Assembly: GCA_021817245.1 (NCBI GenBank)
Contig: JAKAVQ010000007.1
Coordinates: 59,091 to 123,090, forward strand
Direction: 5' to 3'
Length of the DNA stretch: 64,000 nt
From: Thermoplasmata archaeon
GTDB lineage: Archaea; Thermoplasmatota; Thermoplasmata; Lutacidiplasmatales; UBA184
A program made the position numbers and the translations under genes. Every line of letters starts with the position of its first letter. Position 1 is the stretch's first letter. Below are positions 51,957-60,417 of this stretch, piece by piece. The notes under the pieces are model-generated. The model saw nothing but the letters and a program-made list of their open reading frames with translations, was not told the origin of the DNA and made no database searches.

Positions 51957-52409
51957 GTGCGCGGCGGTAGGGACGTCGAGGCGGCGCTCGACGAGTTCGT
52001 CGAACTGTGGGGCCGGCTCCGCGCGGAGAGCGAACGTGAGGGGGCGATCGTGGTGGTGGAGGGGGAGCGGGACCGCCGCGCCCTTCGCCGCCTGGGGCTG
52101 AGGGCACCCATCCTTCTCGTGCACCGGGGCCAGCCGCTGAGTGAGACCGCGCACCGGCTCGCCCGCGCGAGCCGCCACGTGATCGTGCTGACCGACTGGG
52201 ACGGGGAGGGAGGCCTCTTCGCCCGACGGCTCCGGGAGTTCCTCGGTGCGGGCCCGGTGATCCTCGACCTCGACTTTCGTCGGCAGCTCGGGCGCATCCT
52301 CCGGGGGGAGCTCGTGCACGTCGAGGGGCTCTACGGCTGGGCGCGCCGGCTCGCCGAACGACGGCACGTCGCGCTCGACCAGTTGCTCGCGCCCGCGCTC
52401 GCGGACTAG
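51957..52409 (+). CDS. Small Toprim-domain protein
   Basis: This 150-residue protein consists mainly of a Toprim fold, the metal-binding domain of topoisomerases, DnaG primases and RNase M5. IVVVEGERDRRALRRLGLRA supplies the catalytic Glu and VIVLTDWDGEGGLFARRLRE the DxD motif. It resembles small stand-alone archaeal Toprim proteins, perhaps RNases or nucleases for RNA maturation, but the substrate is unknown. I selected GTG 51957, because the predicted transcript begins near 51928 and a purine-rich ggaggccgggagggg lies just upstream. It is divergent from the GINS gene. Confidence 0.8.
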   Translation: MRGGRDVEAALDEFVELWGRLRAESEREGAIVVVEGERDRRALRRLGLRAPILLVHRGQPLSETAHRLARASRHVIVLTDWDGEGGLFARRLREFLGAGPVILDLDFRRQLGRILRGELVHVEGLYGWARRLAERRHVALDQLLAPALAD

Positions 52410-52418
52410 GCCGGGCGG

Positions 52419-53033
52419 CTACGGGATGGCCTTCGTCTGCACCCGGCGGGTCGGGCGGCGGTTGCGCGCGCGGGACGGCCGGAATCGTTCGGCGCCCTTA
52501 CCACTCCAGCGCAGGCCTCGGCCCCGAACTCCCGCGGCAGTGAGCCCTCGGTAGGCCCGTCCCCGCTGGGCAGGGGCGGCGATCCAGGCGATCTTCGGGT
52601 CGGCGAGGACCTCGGGATGGTCCGGGTCGACGAGGATCACCTCGTAGAACTTCTGCTTCCCGTCCTCGCCGAGCCAGTAGGAGTTCAGCACCTCGAGGTT
52701 CGGATAATGCTTCTGGGCCCGCTCCTCGGCGATCCGCCGCAGGCTCTTCGCCAGCGTCATCTGCAGGATCCCCTTGTGCTTCGGTCGACGGCCGGCGATG
52801 ATCGCGCGCTTGCGCTGGCCCCCCCGGCGTACGCGCACTCGGACGACGAGGAACCCGCCCTTCGCCCGGTAGCCGACGGCGCGCGCACGGTCGAGCCGGG
52901 TCGGGTGTTCCAGACGGGTGACGGTGTGCTCCCGGCGCCAGTTCAGGAGACGCTCGTGCCGCAGGGCCGCGCCTTCGTCCCCCTGGGTCTGGCGGAACGA
53001 TCGGGCCATGTGCCGGTACATCGAGGTCGTCAT
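52419..53033 (-). CDS. rpl15e: Ribosomal protein L15e
   Basis: This 204-residue large-subunit protein is found only in archaea and eukaryotes. MYRHMARSFRQTQGDEGAAL at the start, LEHPTRLDRARAVGYRAKGG, KHYPNLEVLNSYWLGEDGKQ and AGVRGRGLRWSGKGAERFRP near the end match the family closely. ATG 53033 is about 33 bp from the centre of a strong TATA box. It is convergent with the Toprim gene. Confidence 0.97.
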   Translation of the reverse strand: MTTSMYRHMARSFRQTQGDEGAALRHERLLNWRREHTVTRLEHPTRLDRARAVGYRAKGGFLVVRVRVRRGGQRKRAIIAGRRPKHKGILQMTLAKSLRRIAEERAQKHYPNLEVLNSYWLGEDGKQKFYEVILVDPDHPEVLADPKIAWIAAPAQRGRAYRGLTAAGVRGRGLRWSGKGAERFRPSRARNRRPTRRVQTKAIP

Positions 53034-53061
53034 CGGAAGCGGGGCGGGGGACCCGAGCCCC

Positions 53062-53071
53062 GATTATAAAG
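53062..53071. promoter_or_regulatory. Palindromic TATA box between L15e and the GNAT gene
   Basis: The central TTATAA (53064-53069) is self-complementary. Distances suit a nearly leaderless L15e message on the minus strand, and a message with a leader of about 28 nt for the GNAT gene on the plus strand. Confidence 0.6.
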
Positions 53072-53121
53072 CCAACTGATGGTACCCCCGGGGGACGGAC
53101 CCGGGCGGGGGCGCGCAGGGG

Positions 53122-54000
53122 ATGACGGGAGGGGCTAGCGGCGGGACCGCATCCGTCGAGTACCGCAGGCTCGCGACGCCCGAAGAGTACCGTGCCGCCG
53201 AGGAGGTGCAGCGCGCCGCGTGGGGGTTCACGACCGACGGCGCGGTACCGCATCCGATCCAGCGAGCGTTCAACGACAACGGGGGGCTCGTCCTCGGCGC
53301 GTTCGCGGGCGTGGAGCTCGTCGGGATGGCACTCGGTTTCCTCGGCCGGGAGGAGGGGCGGCTCTTCCACTACTCCCACATGACCGGCGTCCGGCCGGCG
53401 TGGCAGAACCACCACGTCGGGTTCGGCCTGAAGCGGTTCCAGCGGAGCGAGGTCCTCCGGCAGGGGCTCGACGAGATCCGGTGGACGTACGACCCACTGC
53501 AGAGCAAGAACGCCCGGTTCAACGTGCGGATGCTCGGCGGCCGGCCGGACCGCTACCATCCCCGGTACTATGGCGCGATGGGCGACGCGATCAACGAGGG
53601 CCTCGAGACCGATCGGGTCCGGCTCGTCTGGTCGCTGAACGAGCCCCGGGTCGAGGCGCGCCTGGAGGGCGATCGGCCCGGTACCGACGAGGACCTCGCC
53701 CGACTCCGTGCCTCGGAGCCGCTGGTCGAGACCGCGATCGGCCCGGCCGGCCTGCGACGACCCGCGGGCGTGCGTCCGGCCGGCTCCCCTCAGCTCCACC
53801 TCGAGATCCCGTTCGACCTCGGGAACGTGCGTCGGCGGGACCGCGGGAGCTCCCGGCGCTGGCGGGAGATGACGCGCGAGGCGTTCACCCGCGCGTTCGC
53901 CTCCGGCTATCGCGTCGACGACTTCGCGTCGATCGAGGTCGACGGCGAACGGAGGAGCTTCTATTTCCTCACGCGGTCGGAGGCGAACGATGCATCTTAG
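53122..54000 (+). CDS. GNAT-like acyltransferase (COG3375 type), putative N-succinyltransferase
   Basis: This 292-residue protein has a GNAT-like core: VEYRRLATPEEYRAAEEVQR, GGLVLGAFAGVELVGMALGF, YSHMTGVRPAWQNHHVGFGL (acyl-CoA region) and WTYDPLQSKNARFNVRMLGG. These motifs are typical of COG3375 proteins encoded next to N-succinylamino acid racemase genes. In Geobacillus, where such a set was characterised, the transferase succinylates D-amino acids before the racemase acts. Here the next gene is exactly such a racemase and overlaps by 11 bp. ATG 53122 is used and the C-terminus is full length. The acyl donor is an inference from that precedent. Confidence 0.8.
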   Translation: MTGGASGGTASVEYRRLATPEEYRAAEEVQRAAWGFTTDGAVPHPIQRAFNDNGGLVLGAFAGVELVGMALGFLGREEGRLFHYSHMTGVRPAWQNHHVGFGLKRFQRSEVLRQGLDEIRWTYDPLQSKNARFNVRMLGGRPDRYHPRYYGAMGDAINEGLETDRVRLVWSLNEPRVEARLEGDRPGTDEDLARLRASEPLVETAIGPAGLRRPAGVRPAGSPQLHLEIPFDLGNVRRRDRGSSRRWREMTREAFTRAFASGYRVDDFASIEVDGERRSFYFLTRSEANDAS

Positions 54001-55105
54001 CTCCGCCCGGCTTTCGGAGGTCGAGCTCGAACTGGTCGAGCCGTTCGAGACGAGCTTCGGCGTCGAGCGGCATCGCCGGTTCCTTCTCCTCCGTCTCGAG
54101 ACCGCGGACGGTCTCCTCGGCTGGGGGGAGTGCGTCGCGTCGGCGGACCCCCTCTATTCGAGCGAGACCCTGGCCACCGTCCGCGAGATGCTCACCGGCC
54201 ACTTCTTGCCCGCGCTCTTCCGGCAGCCCTCGCTCGACCCGGAGGAGTTCGTCCGGGCCACCGCGCGGTTCCGGGGCCACCGCATGGCGAAGGCCACGAT
54301 CGAGACGGCGCTCGTGGATCTCTCCGCGCGCTCCCGCGGGCTCTCCGTGAGCCGGTTCCTTGGAGGAGCGCGGCGCCGGGTCGCGGTGGGCGTCAGCGTC
54401 GGCATCCAGCCCACGGTCGCCGGGCTCGTGCGGCGGGTCGGAGAGTACCTCGACGCCGGATACCGTCGGATCAAGCTCAAGGTGCGGCCCGGGTGGGACG
54501 AGGTTCCGGTCCGGGCGGTCCGTCATGCGTACCCCGACATCGAGATCTGGGTCGACGCGAACCAGGCGTACCCCGTGACGGCCGTTGGGAAGATCCGACG
54601 CTGGGCCGCGGACCACCACGTCGCGCAGGTCGAGCAGCCGTTCCCCGAACGGGCGATCCGGGCCCACGCGCGTCTCGCCGAGGGCGCCCCGTTCCGGGTC
54701 TGCCTGGACGAGTCGATCGTCGACGCCGTCTCCCTCGAGGACGCTCTCGACGCCCGGGCGCTCTCGAGCCTCAACGTCAAGACGGGACGGGTCGGCGGGC
54801 TCACCGTTGGCCGCGCGCTCGCCCGCACGGCCCGCCGCGCCGGCGTCCCCTCCTGGATCGGGGGAATGCTCGAGAGCGGGATCGGACGGGCGCACAACGT
54901 CCATCTCGCCGCGCTCGCGCCGTTCACCCTTCCCGCGGACCTCTCGGCGAGCGACCGGTACTACCGGGAGGATCTCGTTGACCCGCCGTTCGTGCTCGGT
55001 CCCGGCAGCACCCTCGAGGTCCCGAGGGGCCCGGGGATCGGGGTCGAGATCGTCGAGCGTCGTCTCTCGCGCGCGACCCGCGCCTCTCGCACGTTCCGTC
55101 GCTGA
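53990..55105 (+). CDS. N-succinylamino acid racemase / o-succinylbenzoate synthase-like enzyme
   Basis: This 371-residue enolase-superfamily enzyme of the muconate-lactonizing subgroup has all the active-site elements: RIKLKVRPG (KxK), IWVDANQAYPV, AQVEQPFPE, CLDESIVDA for metal binding, and SLNVKTGRVGGL for the second catalytic Lys. It belongs to the MenC/NSAR family. No other menaquinone genes are nearby, and the coupled upstream GNAT gene argues for N-succinylamino acid racemase, part of an irreversible D- to L-amino acid route. The desuccinylase of that route is not in this window. ATG 53990 overlaps the preceding stop. Confidence 0.88.
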   Translation: MHLSSARLSEVELELVEPFETSFGVERHRRFLLLRLETADGLLGWGECVASADPLYSSETLATVREMLTGHFLPALFRQPSLDPEEFVRATARFRGHRMAKATIETALVDLSARSRGLSVSRFLGGARRRVAVGVSVGIQPTVAGLVRRVGEYLDAGYRRIKLKVRPGWDEVPVRAVRHAYPDIEIWVDANQAYPVTAVGKIRRWAADHHVAQVEQPFPERAIRAHARLAEGAPFRVCLDESIVDAVSLEDALDARALSSLNVKTGRVGGLTVGRALARTARRAGVPSWIGGMLESGIGRAHNVHLAALAPFTLPADLSASDRYYREDLVDPPFVLGPGSTLEVPRGPGIGVEIVERRLSRATRASRTFRR

Positions 55106-55156
55106 GCGACCGCGGGGGACGAGGGTACCGGGACGGGATGCCCGGAGGGAACGGGA

Positions 55157-55579
55157 TCAGGCCGCGGGGTCGGCCGGCTTCGTCGCCACGAGCCAGGGAA
55201 GGTGGGACTCCGCCGGGCGGACCACCTTCGCGACCGCATGGCTCTCGGAATGCACGACCCGTTCGAGGTGCGCCAGGACCTCCCGGACGAGCCGGTCCAT
55301 CCGCGAGCGGTCCGGCACCGGGACCTCGGTCGGGGCCGTCCACACGAGCGCCGCTCCGCCGCTCGTCGGGTAGAAACGGAACTCGAGCGATCCTGCGGAC
55401 GGCGGTACGGCGGGGTTCATCCGCTCGAGCTTCGCCCGCAGCCGGGTCTCGGGGGGCTCGGTCGTTTCGGTCCGCTCGACGGTGTAGCCGAGCGTCCCGA
55501 GGTACTCGGTGAGGTACCCCGCGAACCGTTCCCTGCCGATCCCGCGCACCCTAACCCAATCTCCGTTACTTTCTGCCAT
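55157..55579 (-). CDS. Hypothetical protein
   Basis: This 140-residue soluble protein is not recognised. It has an alpha/beta look: RERFAGYLTEYLGTLGYTVE, then SLEFRFYPTSGGAALVWTA and a helix RMDRLVREVLAHLERVVHSE. The pattern could fit a small SRPBCC or ferredoxin-like fold, but I cannot decide. ATG 55579 lies 14 bp inside the end of trmJ on the same strand, so it is probably co-transcribed with trmJ, ftsY and prefoldin. There is no membrane helix or metal site. Confidence 0.7.
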   Translation of the reverse strand: MAESNGDWVRVRGIGRERFAGYLTEYLGTLGYTVERTETTEPPETRLRAKLERMNPAVPPSAGSLEFRFYPTSGGAALVWTAPTEVPVPDRSRMDRLVREVLAHLERVVHSESHAVAKVVRPAESHLPWLVATKPADPAA

Positions 55580-56312
55580 GGGATGAACCCCGGTCCATCG
55601 CGCGCCCGAGGCTCTTGAAGAGCCCGAGCATCATCCGGTACTCCGCCTCCGTGGGCGTCGACCGGCCGAGTACTCGACGAAACAGGAGGATTAAACCCCG
55701 TCGTTTGTGGGCGGGGTAGCCGATCCGCGTGAGCAGCTCGGTCAGACGCTCCAAGAACAGCTCCTTTTCCCGCCCGTTCAGCTCGAGCGTCTCGGGGGCC
55801 GGGGTCGACTCCGGGTCCGTGGGTCCGCGGGCCCGGTGGACCGCGTAGAGCACGATGCCGGCGGCGTGCGAGAGGTTGAGCGTCGGGAACTCCCTTCGGG
55901 CCGGGATGTGGACCAAGAGGTCGCAGCCGGCGAGCTCCTCGCGGGAGAGCCCGTTGTCCTCCGGTCCGAAGAGGAGCGCGACGCGACCTTCGACGGTCCG
56001 GAGGACCTCGCCGAGGCGCTCGGGACTGACCGAGCGCCGGAGATAGGCGGTCGAACGTCCCGTGGAGAGGTCGGTCGTGCCGACGACGAGGTCCGCGTCC
56101 CGGGTCGCGTCGGAGACCGCAGGGAGGCGGCGCGCCCCACGGAGGATCTCGAGGCCGCCCATCGCGCGCCGACGGGCCTCGGCCCCGACCCGGGCGCGGG
56201 GGGCGACCAGCGTCAGCCGCTCCGCACCGAAGTTTCGCGCGACCCGAGCGACCGCCCCGACGTTGCCGTCCTCCTTCGGGCGGACCAGGACGACGTCGAT
56301 CCGAACGCTCAC
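55566..56312 (-). CDS. trmJ: TrmJ-type tRNA 2'-O-methyltransferase (SPOUT)
   Basis: This 248-residue SpoU-class methyltransferase modifies the ribose of nucleotide 32 in tRNA in the TrmJ family. The motifs are VLVRPKEDGNVGAVARVARN (motif 1), VALLFGPEDNGLSREELAGC (motif 2) and FPTLNLSHAAGIVLYAVHRA (motif 3, SAM-binding knot). A helical C-terminal extension follows. ATG 56312 overlaps the ftsY stop by 4 bp. A close relative acting on rRNA cannot be excluded. Confidence 0.9.
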   Translation of the reverse strand: MSVRIDVVLVRPKEDGNVGAVARVARNFGAERLTLVAPRARVGAEARRRAMGGLEILRGARRLPAVSDATRDADLVVGTTDLSTGRSTAYLRRSVSPERLGEVLRTVEGRVALLFGPEDNGLSREELAGCDLLVHIPARREFPTLNLSHAAGIVLYAVHRARGPTDPESTPAPETLELNGREKELFLERLTELLTRIGYPAHKRRGLILLFRRVLGRSTPTEAEYRMMLGLFKSLGRAMDRGSSHGRK

Positions 56313-57385
56313 CCGGCCGTCCCCTCCGCGAAGAGGCGCCGGACCATCCAGTCGGGATCGAACGGGGCGAAGTCACTGTACCCCTGGCCGATCCCCACGA
56401 ACAGGATCGGCTTCTTCGTCACGAAGGTGGCGCTCAGCGCGGCTCCCCCCTTCGCGTCGGCGTCGAGCTTCGTGAGGATCAGCCCGTCGACGCCGATCGC
56501 CTTGTCGAAGAGCTTCGCCTGCTCGAGGACGTCGTTCCCGCTCAGCGCGTCCCCGACGAAGACCGTGAGCTGAGGGTTCACGACGCGCCGGATCTTCTTC
56601 GCCTCCTCGATGAGATTCTCGTTGGTGTGCTGACGGCCGGCGGTATCGACGAGGACGACGTCGATCCCCCTCGCCTTCGCGTGCTGCACGGCGTCGAACG
56701 CGACCGCCGCCGGATCGCTCCCTTCCTGCTGGCGCACGACGCGGATCCCGAGTCGTTCGCCGTGGACGAGCAGCTGCTCGATCGCGCCGGCCCGGAACGT
56801 GTCGCCCGCCGCGATGACGCTCGAGAGACCCGCGGCACGCAGCCAGCCGGCGAGCTTCGCGATGCTGGTCGTCTTTCCGGTGCCGTTCACGCCGACGAAC
56901 AGGATCACGTACGGCCGAGTCGGGCTCGTCCGGACCGCGGCCACGAGGTCGACGGGAGGACGGGCCAGGATCGAGCGGACCGAATGCTCGAGGCTCGCCC
57001 GGATCGCCTCCTCGGCATCGATGCCGAACCGTAGCTTACGGCCCGCGAGCTCCTTCCTTAGGTCGCGTCGCAGTCGCTCGATCACCGGCAGCGCAACGTC
57101 CGACTGGAGGAGGCCGATCTCGAGCTCGTCGAGCACGTCGTCGATCGTTCCCTCTTTGAGCCGCTTGCCGAGGAGTCCGTCGGTGAAGGCGGACTCCTCC
57201 GAACGCCCGGAGGGGGTCGGAGCGGGTTCGCCCCGGGCGGCCGCCGTAGGAGAGGGGGTCGGCGCCCGCGGGGCGACGGACTGCGGCCCGCCCGGCTTCG
57301 GTGGGGCGAGCGCGGGCTCGGCCGCCGCTTCGGGTGACTCGGGCGACGTGCTGCCGCGGAGCCGCGCCTTAAGTGCTGCCCACAT
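56309..57385 (-). CDS. ftsY: Signal recognition particle receptor FtsY
   Basis: This 358-residue SRP receptor GTPase docks SRP-ribosome complexes at the membrane. After a Pro/Ala-rich N-terminal region come the N domain (DDVLDELEIGLLQSDVALPV) and the G domain: VGVNGTGKTTSIAKLAGWLR, AAGDTFRAGAIEQL, VDTAGRQHTNENLIEEAKKI, TKLDADAKGGAALS and GIGQGYSDFAPFDPDWMVRR. ATG 57385 (MWAALKARL) overlaps the end of prefoldin alpha by 17 bp. The extended frame to 57766 is a shadow of that gene. The prefoldin-ftsY order is conserved in archaea. Confidence 0.97.
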   Translation of the reverse strand: MWAALKARLRGSTSPESPEAAAEPALAPPKPGGPQSVAPRAPTPSPTAAARGEPAPTPSGRSEESAFTDGLLGKRLKEGTIDDVLDELEIGLLQSDVALPVIERLRRDLRKELAGRKLRFGIDAEEAIRASLEHSVRSILARPPVDLVAAVRTSPTRPYVILFVGVNGTGKTTSIAKLAGWLRAAGLSSVIAAGDTFRAGAIEQLLVHGERLGIRVVRQQEGSDPAAVAFDAVQHAKARGIDVVLVDTAGRQHTNENLIEEAKKIRRVVNPQLTVFVGDALSGNDVLEQAKLFDKAIGVDGLILTKLDADAKGGAALSATFVTKKPILFVGIGQGYSDFAPFDPDWMVRRLFAEGTAG

Positions 57386-57842
57386 CGACGTCGCCCGCGC
57401 GCGTCCGGGCGATCGCGTCGAGACGACGCGAGAGGATCTGGATGCGGTCGTCGAGCGCGTTGATCTGGCCCTCGAGGTCCTTGACCGCCTGATCAATCTG
57501 CCCGACTCGCTGCGCCAGCAGTTCGGTCGCCTTCGGCCGCTCCATCGAGACCACGACCCCGGAACCGACCCCGAGGAGTACTGGGCCCGACTTGTCGATG
57601 GTGCCGCGGACATAGGCCTCCGCCCCCAAGGGCAACAGCAGTTCGGCGCCGACGCTCGCGCTCTCGACACCTTCCAAGCTCTCGCGAGCCCGCTCGTGGT
57701 CCTGTCGCGACGCGAGCAAGAGCTGATGCTGCTGGAGCGCGGCGTTGAGCTGGGAGCGGTAGGCATCGAGGCGGATCAGGTCCTCTTGGACCTGGTCCTC
57801 CGTGGGGATCGGCCCTGCCTCGCCAGTGGGTTGAGCTACCAT
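57369..57842 (-). CDS. pfdA: Prefoldin subunit alpha
   Basis: This 157-residue alpha subunit of the archaeal prefoldin (GimC) jellyfish chaperone passes unfolded proteins to the thermosome. It is two coiled-coil helices (LIRLDAYRSQLNAALQQHQL and VGQIDQAVKDLEGQINALDD) around a beta-hairpin region (AELLLPLGAEAYVRGTIDKS, VLLGVGSGVVVSM), the family layout. ATG 57842 is 25-28 bp from a gttaagac TATA-like element (57867-57874), so it probably starts the operon with ftsY and trmJ. Confidence 0.95.
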   Translation of the reverse strand: MVAQPTGEAGPIPTEDQVQEDLIRLDAYRSQLNAALQQHQLLLASRQDHERARESLEGVESASVGAELLLPLGAEAYVRGTIDKSGPVLLGVGSGVVVSMERPKATELLAQRVGQIDQAVKDLEGQINALDDRIQILSRRLDAIARTRAGDVDVGST

Positions 57843-58159
57843 CGTCCGAGGGCGACCCGAGAGGGCGTCTTAACGGTTCGGCCCTCGACGGACCGTCTCT
57901 GCGAGCCCTTCGCCCGAGGGGGTGAACGAGTCCCCGGGCCGCCTCAGGCGGCCGGCATCGACTCCCAAATCGCGGCGAGGCTGCGGGAGGTAGCGGCGGC
58001 CCCCCCTGGCCGTCGCCGGACGCGGTGAGAGCGCGACCCCGAGAACGGTCGTTCCACGGCCGCGATCGACGGCCCGGCACCGCCCGATGGGCCGACAAGT
58101 TCCGGGGCGCGATGACGGCCGGAAACGGTTGGCCGCCCGGAAGGAGCGACGTCCGCGGA
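57843..58159. other. Intergenic region between prefoldin and L18a
   Basis: It holds the prefoldin promoter near 57867-57874. I see no gene, RNA or repeat in the rest. Confidence 0.45.
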
Positions 58160-58348
58160 TCAGGTCGAGCCCGCTGCGTTCACCGACTCGATCCGGATCC
58201 GGGAGCGCTTGACGTGATGGCAGCCCCCGATCTCGGAAAGCGCCCACTCGCGGGCGAGCTCGCCGGTCTCGGCCTCATGCGTCTTCGAGAACGCCTGCCA
58301 GTAGCCGCGGCGAGCATAGAACGACCCTCGAACGGTAAAGACCGGCAT
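58160..58348 (-). CDS. rpl18a: Ribosomal protein L18a (LX)
   Basis: This 62-residue archaeal LX protein has MPVFTVRGSFYARRGYWQAF at the start, EAETGELAREWALSEIGGCH in the middle and VKRSRIRIESVNAAGS at the end. These are the conserved beta-alpha-beta pattern with the GxxHxVKR motif. ATG 58348 is right; a much longer frame upstream is a shadow of the GMC oxidoreductase gene. In many archaea LX precedes prefoldin alpha and ftsY, as here, though with a larger gap. Confidence 0.92.
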   Translation of the reverse strand: MPVFTVRGSFYARRGYWQAFSKTHEAETGELAREWALSEIGGCHHVKRSRIRIESVNAAGST

Positions 58349-58386
58349 CGCCCGTCTGCCTCGGGACTGCCCATGCGTTCGGGGTC

Positions 58387-60396
58387 TTAAGAGTGCCCGG
58401 TGCCCCCGAGGGAGGCGCGAAGATGGACCGCGGTCCGCTCGGCGACCGCGAGGATCGACATCATCGGGTTCGCGCCGGGAGCGCTCGGCAATAGGCTCCC
58501 GTCGCCGATCCACAGCCCCTCGACCCCATGGACCTCCCCGGTGGGCCGGGCGGTGGAGCTCCTTGGATCCGTACCCGCGCGCGCCGAGCCTATGGGGTGC
58601 GCGGAGTACAGCGGGATCGCGTGCTCCCGGACGCCCGCGCGCTCGACCCCGGCCACGAACGCGTCGAATTCCGCCTCGGTAACCGTCGCCTTCCCCTCGC
58701 CGACCTCCACGTAGGGAGTCTGCAGGGAGAGCAGACGCGTCGCGCCCGCAGCGCGCAGGATCCGCGCCGACTCGACCATGCCGCGGAGGAGGTTCCGGCG
58801 ATCCCGGGTCGTTAGCGTGTAGTCGAAGACCGGACGTCCCGCCGAATCGATCGAAACGCGTCCCTCGCCGACATCCCGGACCAGCACGATCGGGGTCGCG
58901 ACGTGTTCGAGGCGTTCCATCAGCCGTCGGTGATCCTCCGCCCCGATCCAAGGGACCGCGGTCGCGGCGAGGCCTGGGTGGGCCGGAGCGACCTCGATCC
59001 AAGGACCGTGCTCCTCGGCGTCGGATCGCTGGAAGCGGTGGACCGCGATCGTCTGCAGGGGACCCTCCCAGGTCCGTACCGGTCCGGCGAACTCGCCGAC
59101 GAGCGCCGTCGTGGGATCGAGCCGCAGTCCCCGGCCGACCCCCGGACCGCGGACCCCGGAACGGAGGAGCAGCGCGGGGGTTTGCAGCCCCCCCGCCGCG
59201 ACGACCACGGCCCGGCTGCGCACCACGATCCGATGCCGGCGGCCGCCGGCCGCGTAGACCGCGTCCACGCCCCGGGCCCGGCCGCCCTCGACCCGAAGCC
59301 GTTCGGCACGGGTCGAGGCGTAGAGCCGGGTCCCGGCGCGCAACGCGTCCGCCAGGTACGTGACGGTCGTGGATCGTCGACCGTCGTACGGGCATCCGAA
59401 CATGCACGAGCCGCAACGGGAGCGACATCCCTGGGCGTTCCGTGGGATCACCCTCCAGTCGACACCTTCCCGGTACCCGAGAGCCGCACTCCCGCGCCGC
59501 AGGGCGTCATTGGAAGGGTTCACGTCGCTCTCGCGCGTCGAGACCGCGAGCCGGTCCACGACGGTCGCGTATGCGCGGTCAAACTCGGGGCCATCGATGC
59601 CGGCCATCCCTCCCTCGCGGGCCCATTCGCGCCGGGCGATCGGGAGCGGCGGAAGGCACGCCATCCAGTTGACCGCGGTCCCGCCCCCCACGGCTTCCCC
59701 CGCAAGGAGTCCGAACGCGGCGTCCCGCGTCGGCACGATCCCCCGCCCGAGATAGAGGCGGTCGTGGGCCTCGCGCTCCACCCGCGGGTACGCCCGGGCG
59801 TCGAACCACTCGCCCGCCTCCAGCACGACCACCCGGAAGCCGGCCTCCGCGAGTCGGGCCGCGATCACCGACCCCCCGGCCCCACTGCCGATGACGCACA
59901 CGTCGGCGCTCTCCTCGAGGTCGCCATCGGGCCGTACTGGCCCCACGTCGGCCAGGGGGTCCGGGGCGACGCCGGCCGAGGCGGCGGGAGCGTAATGGAT
60001 GCGCGACCAGAGCGGATGGCCCCCTCCCGGGACCGGCTCGGAGTAGTAGGCTCCGAGTGCGATCTGCTTGACCGCCTGGAACCCCTTGCGCTTCACGGCG
60101 AGCCGGCTCTCGGCCATCGACCGCAGGTACCGCTGCCGCTCCGCGGCGCTCAAGCGGGAGAACCGGACGGGGCGGCCCGAAAGGACCAGGTTCAACCAGG
60201 GACTGTCGACCGCGCGCAGCAACGTCGCGAACGCCCGGCGATGCCCCTCGGGGAGACCCTCCGCGATCTCCTGGACGGTCCGGTCGACCCCGATGGCCGT
60301 ACCCGCCGGGTAGGCCGCCCCTTCCGGGCTTGCGGGAACCCCGGGGAGGAGGGCGTCCACGAGCTGGGAAAGCACGGGTGGGGGGTCGCTCGTCAC
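58387..60396 (-). CDS. GMC-family FAD-dependent oxidoreductase
   Basis: This 669-residue flavoprotein combines an N-terminal helical region of about 130 residues, which resembles the small subunit of gluconate 2-dehydrogenase (VLSQLVDALLPG; AERQRYLRSMAESRLAVKRK), with a GMC oxidoreductase body. The FAD loop CVIGSGAGGSVIAARLAEAG, GEAVGGGTAVNWM, VVVAAGGLQTPALLLRSGV and the C-terminal YSAHPIGSARAGTDPRSST with GLWIGDGSLLPSAPGANPMM are all present. A Cys cluster, GCRSRCGSCMFGCPYDGRRS, may bind iron-sulfur or zinc. It is similar to long-chain alcohol oxidases. GTG 60396 lies about 26 bp from a tattttga box (60419-60426). Substrate unknown. Confidence 0.88.
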   Translation of the reverse strand: MTSDPPPVLSQLVDALLPGVPASPEGAAYPAGTAIGVDRTVQEIAEGLPEGHRRAFATLLRAVDSPWLNLVLSGRPVRFSRLSAAERQRYLRSMAESRLAVKRKGFQAVKQIALGAYYSEPVPGGGHPLWSRIHYAPAASAGVAPDPLADVGPVRPDGDLEESADVCVIGSGAGGSVIAARLAEAGFRVVVLEAGEWFDARAYPRVEREAHDRLYLGRGIVPTRDAAFGLLAGEAVGGGTAVNWMACLPPLPIARREWAREGGMAGIDGPEFDRAYATVVDRLAVSTRESDVNPSNDALRRGSAALGYREGVDWRVIPRNAQGCRSRCGSCMFGCPYDGRRSTTVTYLADALRAGTRLYASTRAERLRVEGGRARGVDAVYAAGGRRHRIVVRSRAVVVAAGGLQTPALLLRSGVRGPGVGRGLRLDPTTALVGEFAGPVRTWEGPLQTIAVHRFQRSDAEEHGPWIEVAPAHPGLAATAVPWIGAEDHRRLMERLEHVATPIVLVRDVGEGRVSIDSAGRPVFDYTLTTRDRRNLLRGMVESARILRAAGATRLLSLQTPYVEVGEGKATVTEAEFDAFVAGVERAGVREHAIPLYSAHPIGSARAGTDPRSSTARPTGEVHGVEGLWIGDGSLLPSAPGANPMMSILAVAERTAVHLRASLGGTGHS

Positions 60397-60417
60397 ATAC
60401 CGCCCGAGGGACCTCCC

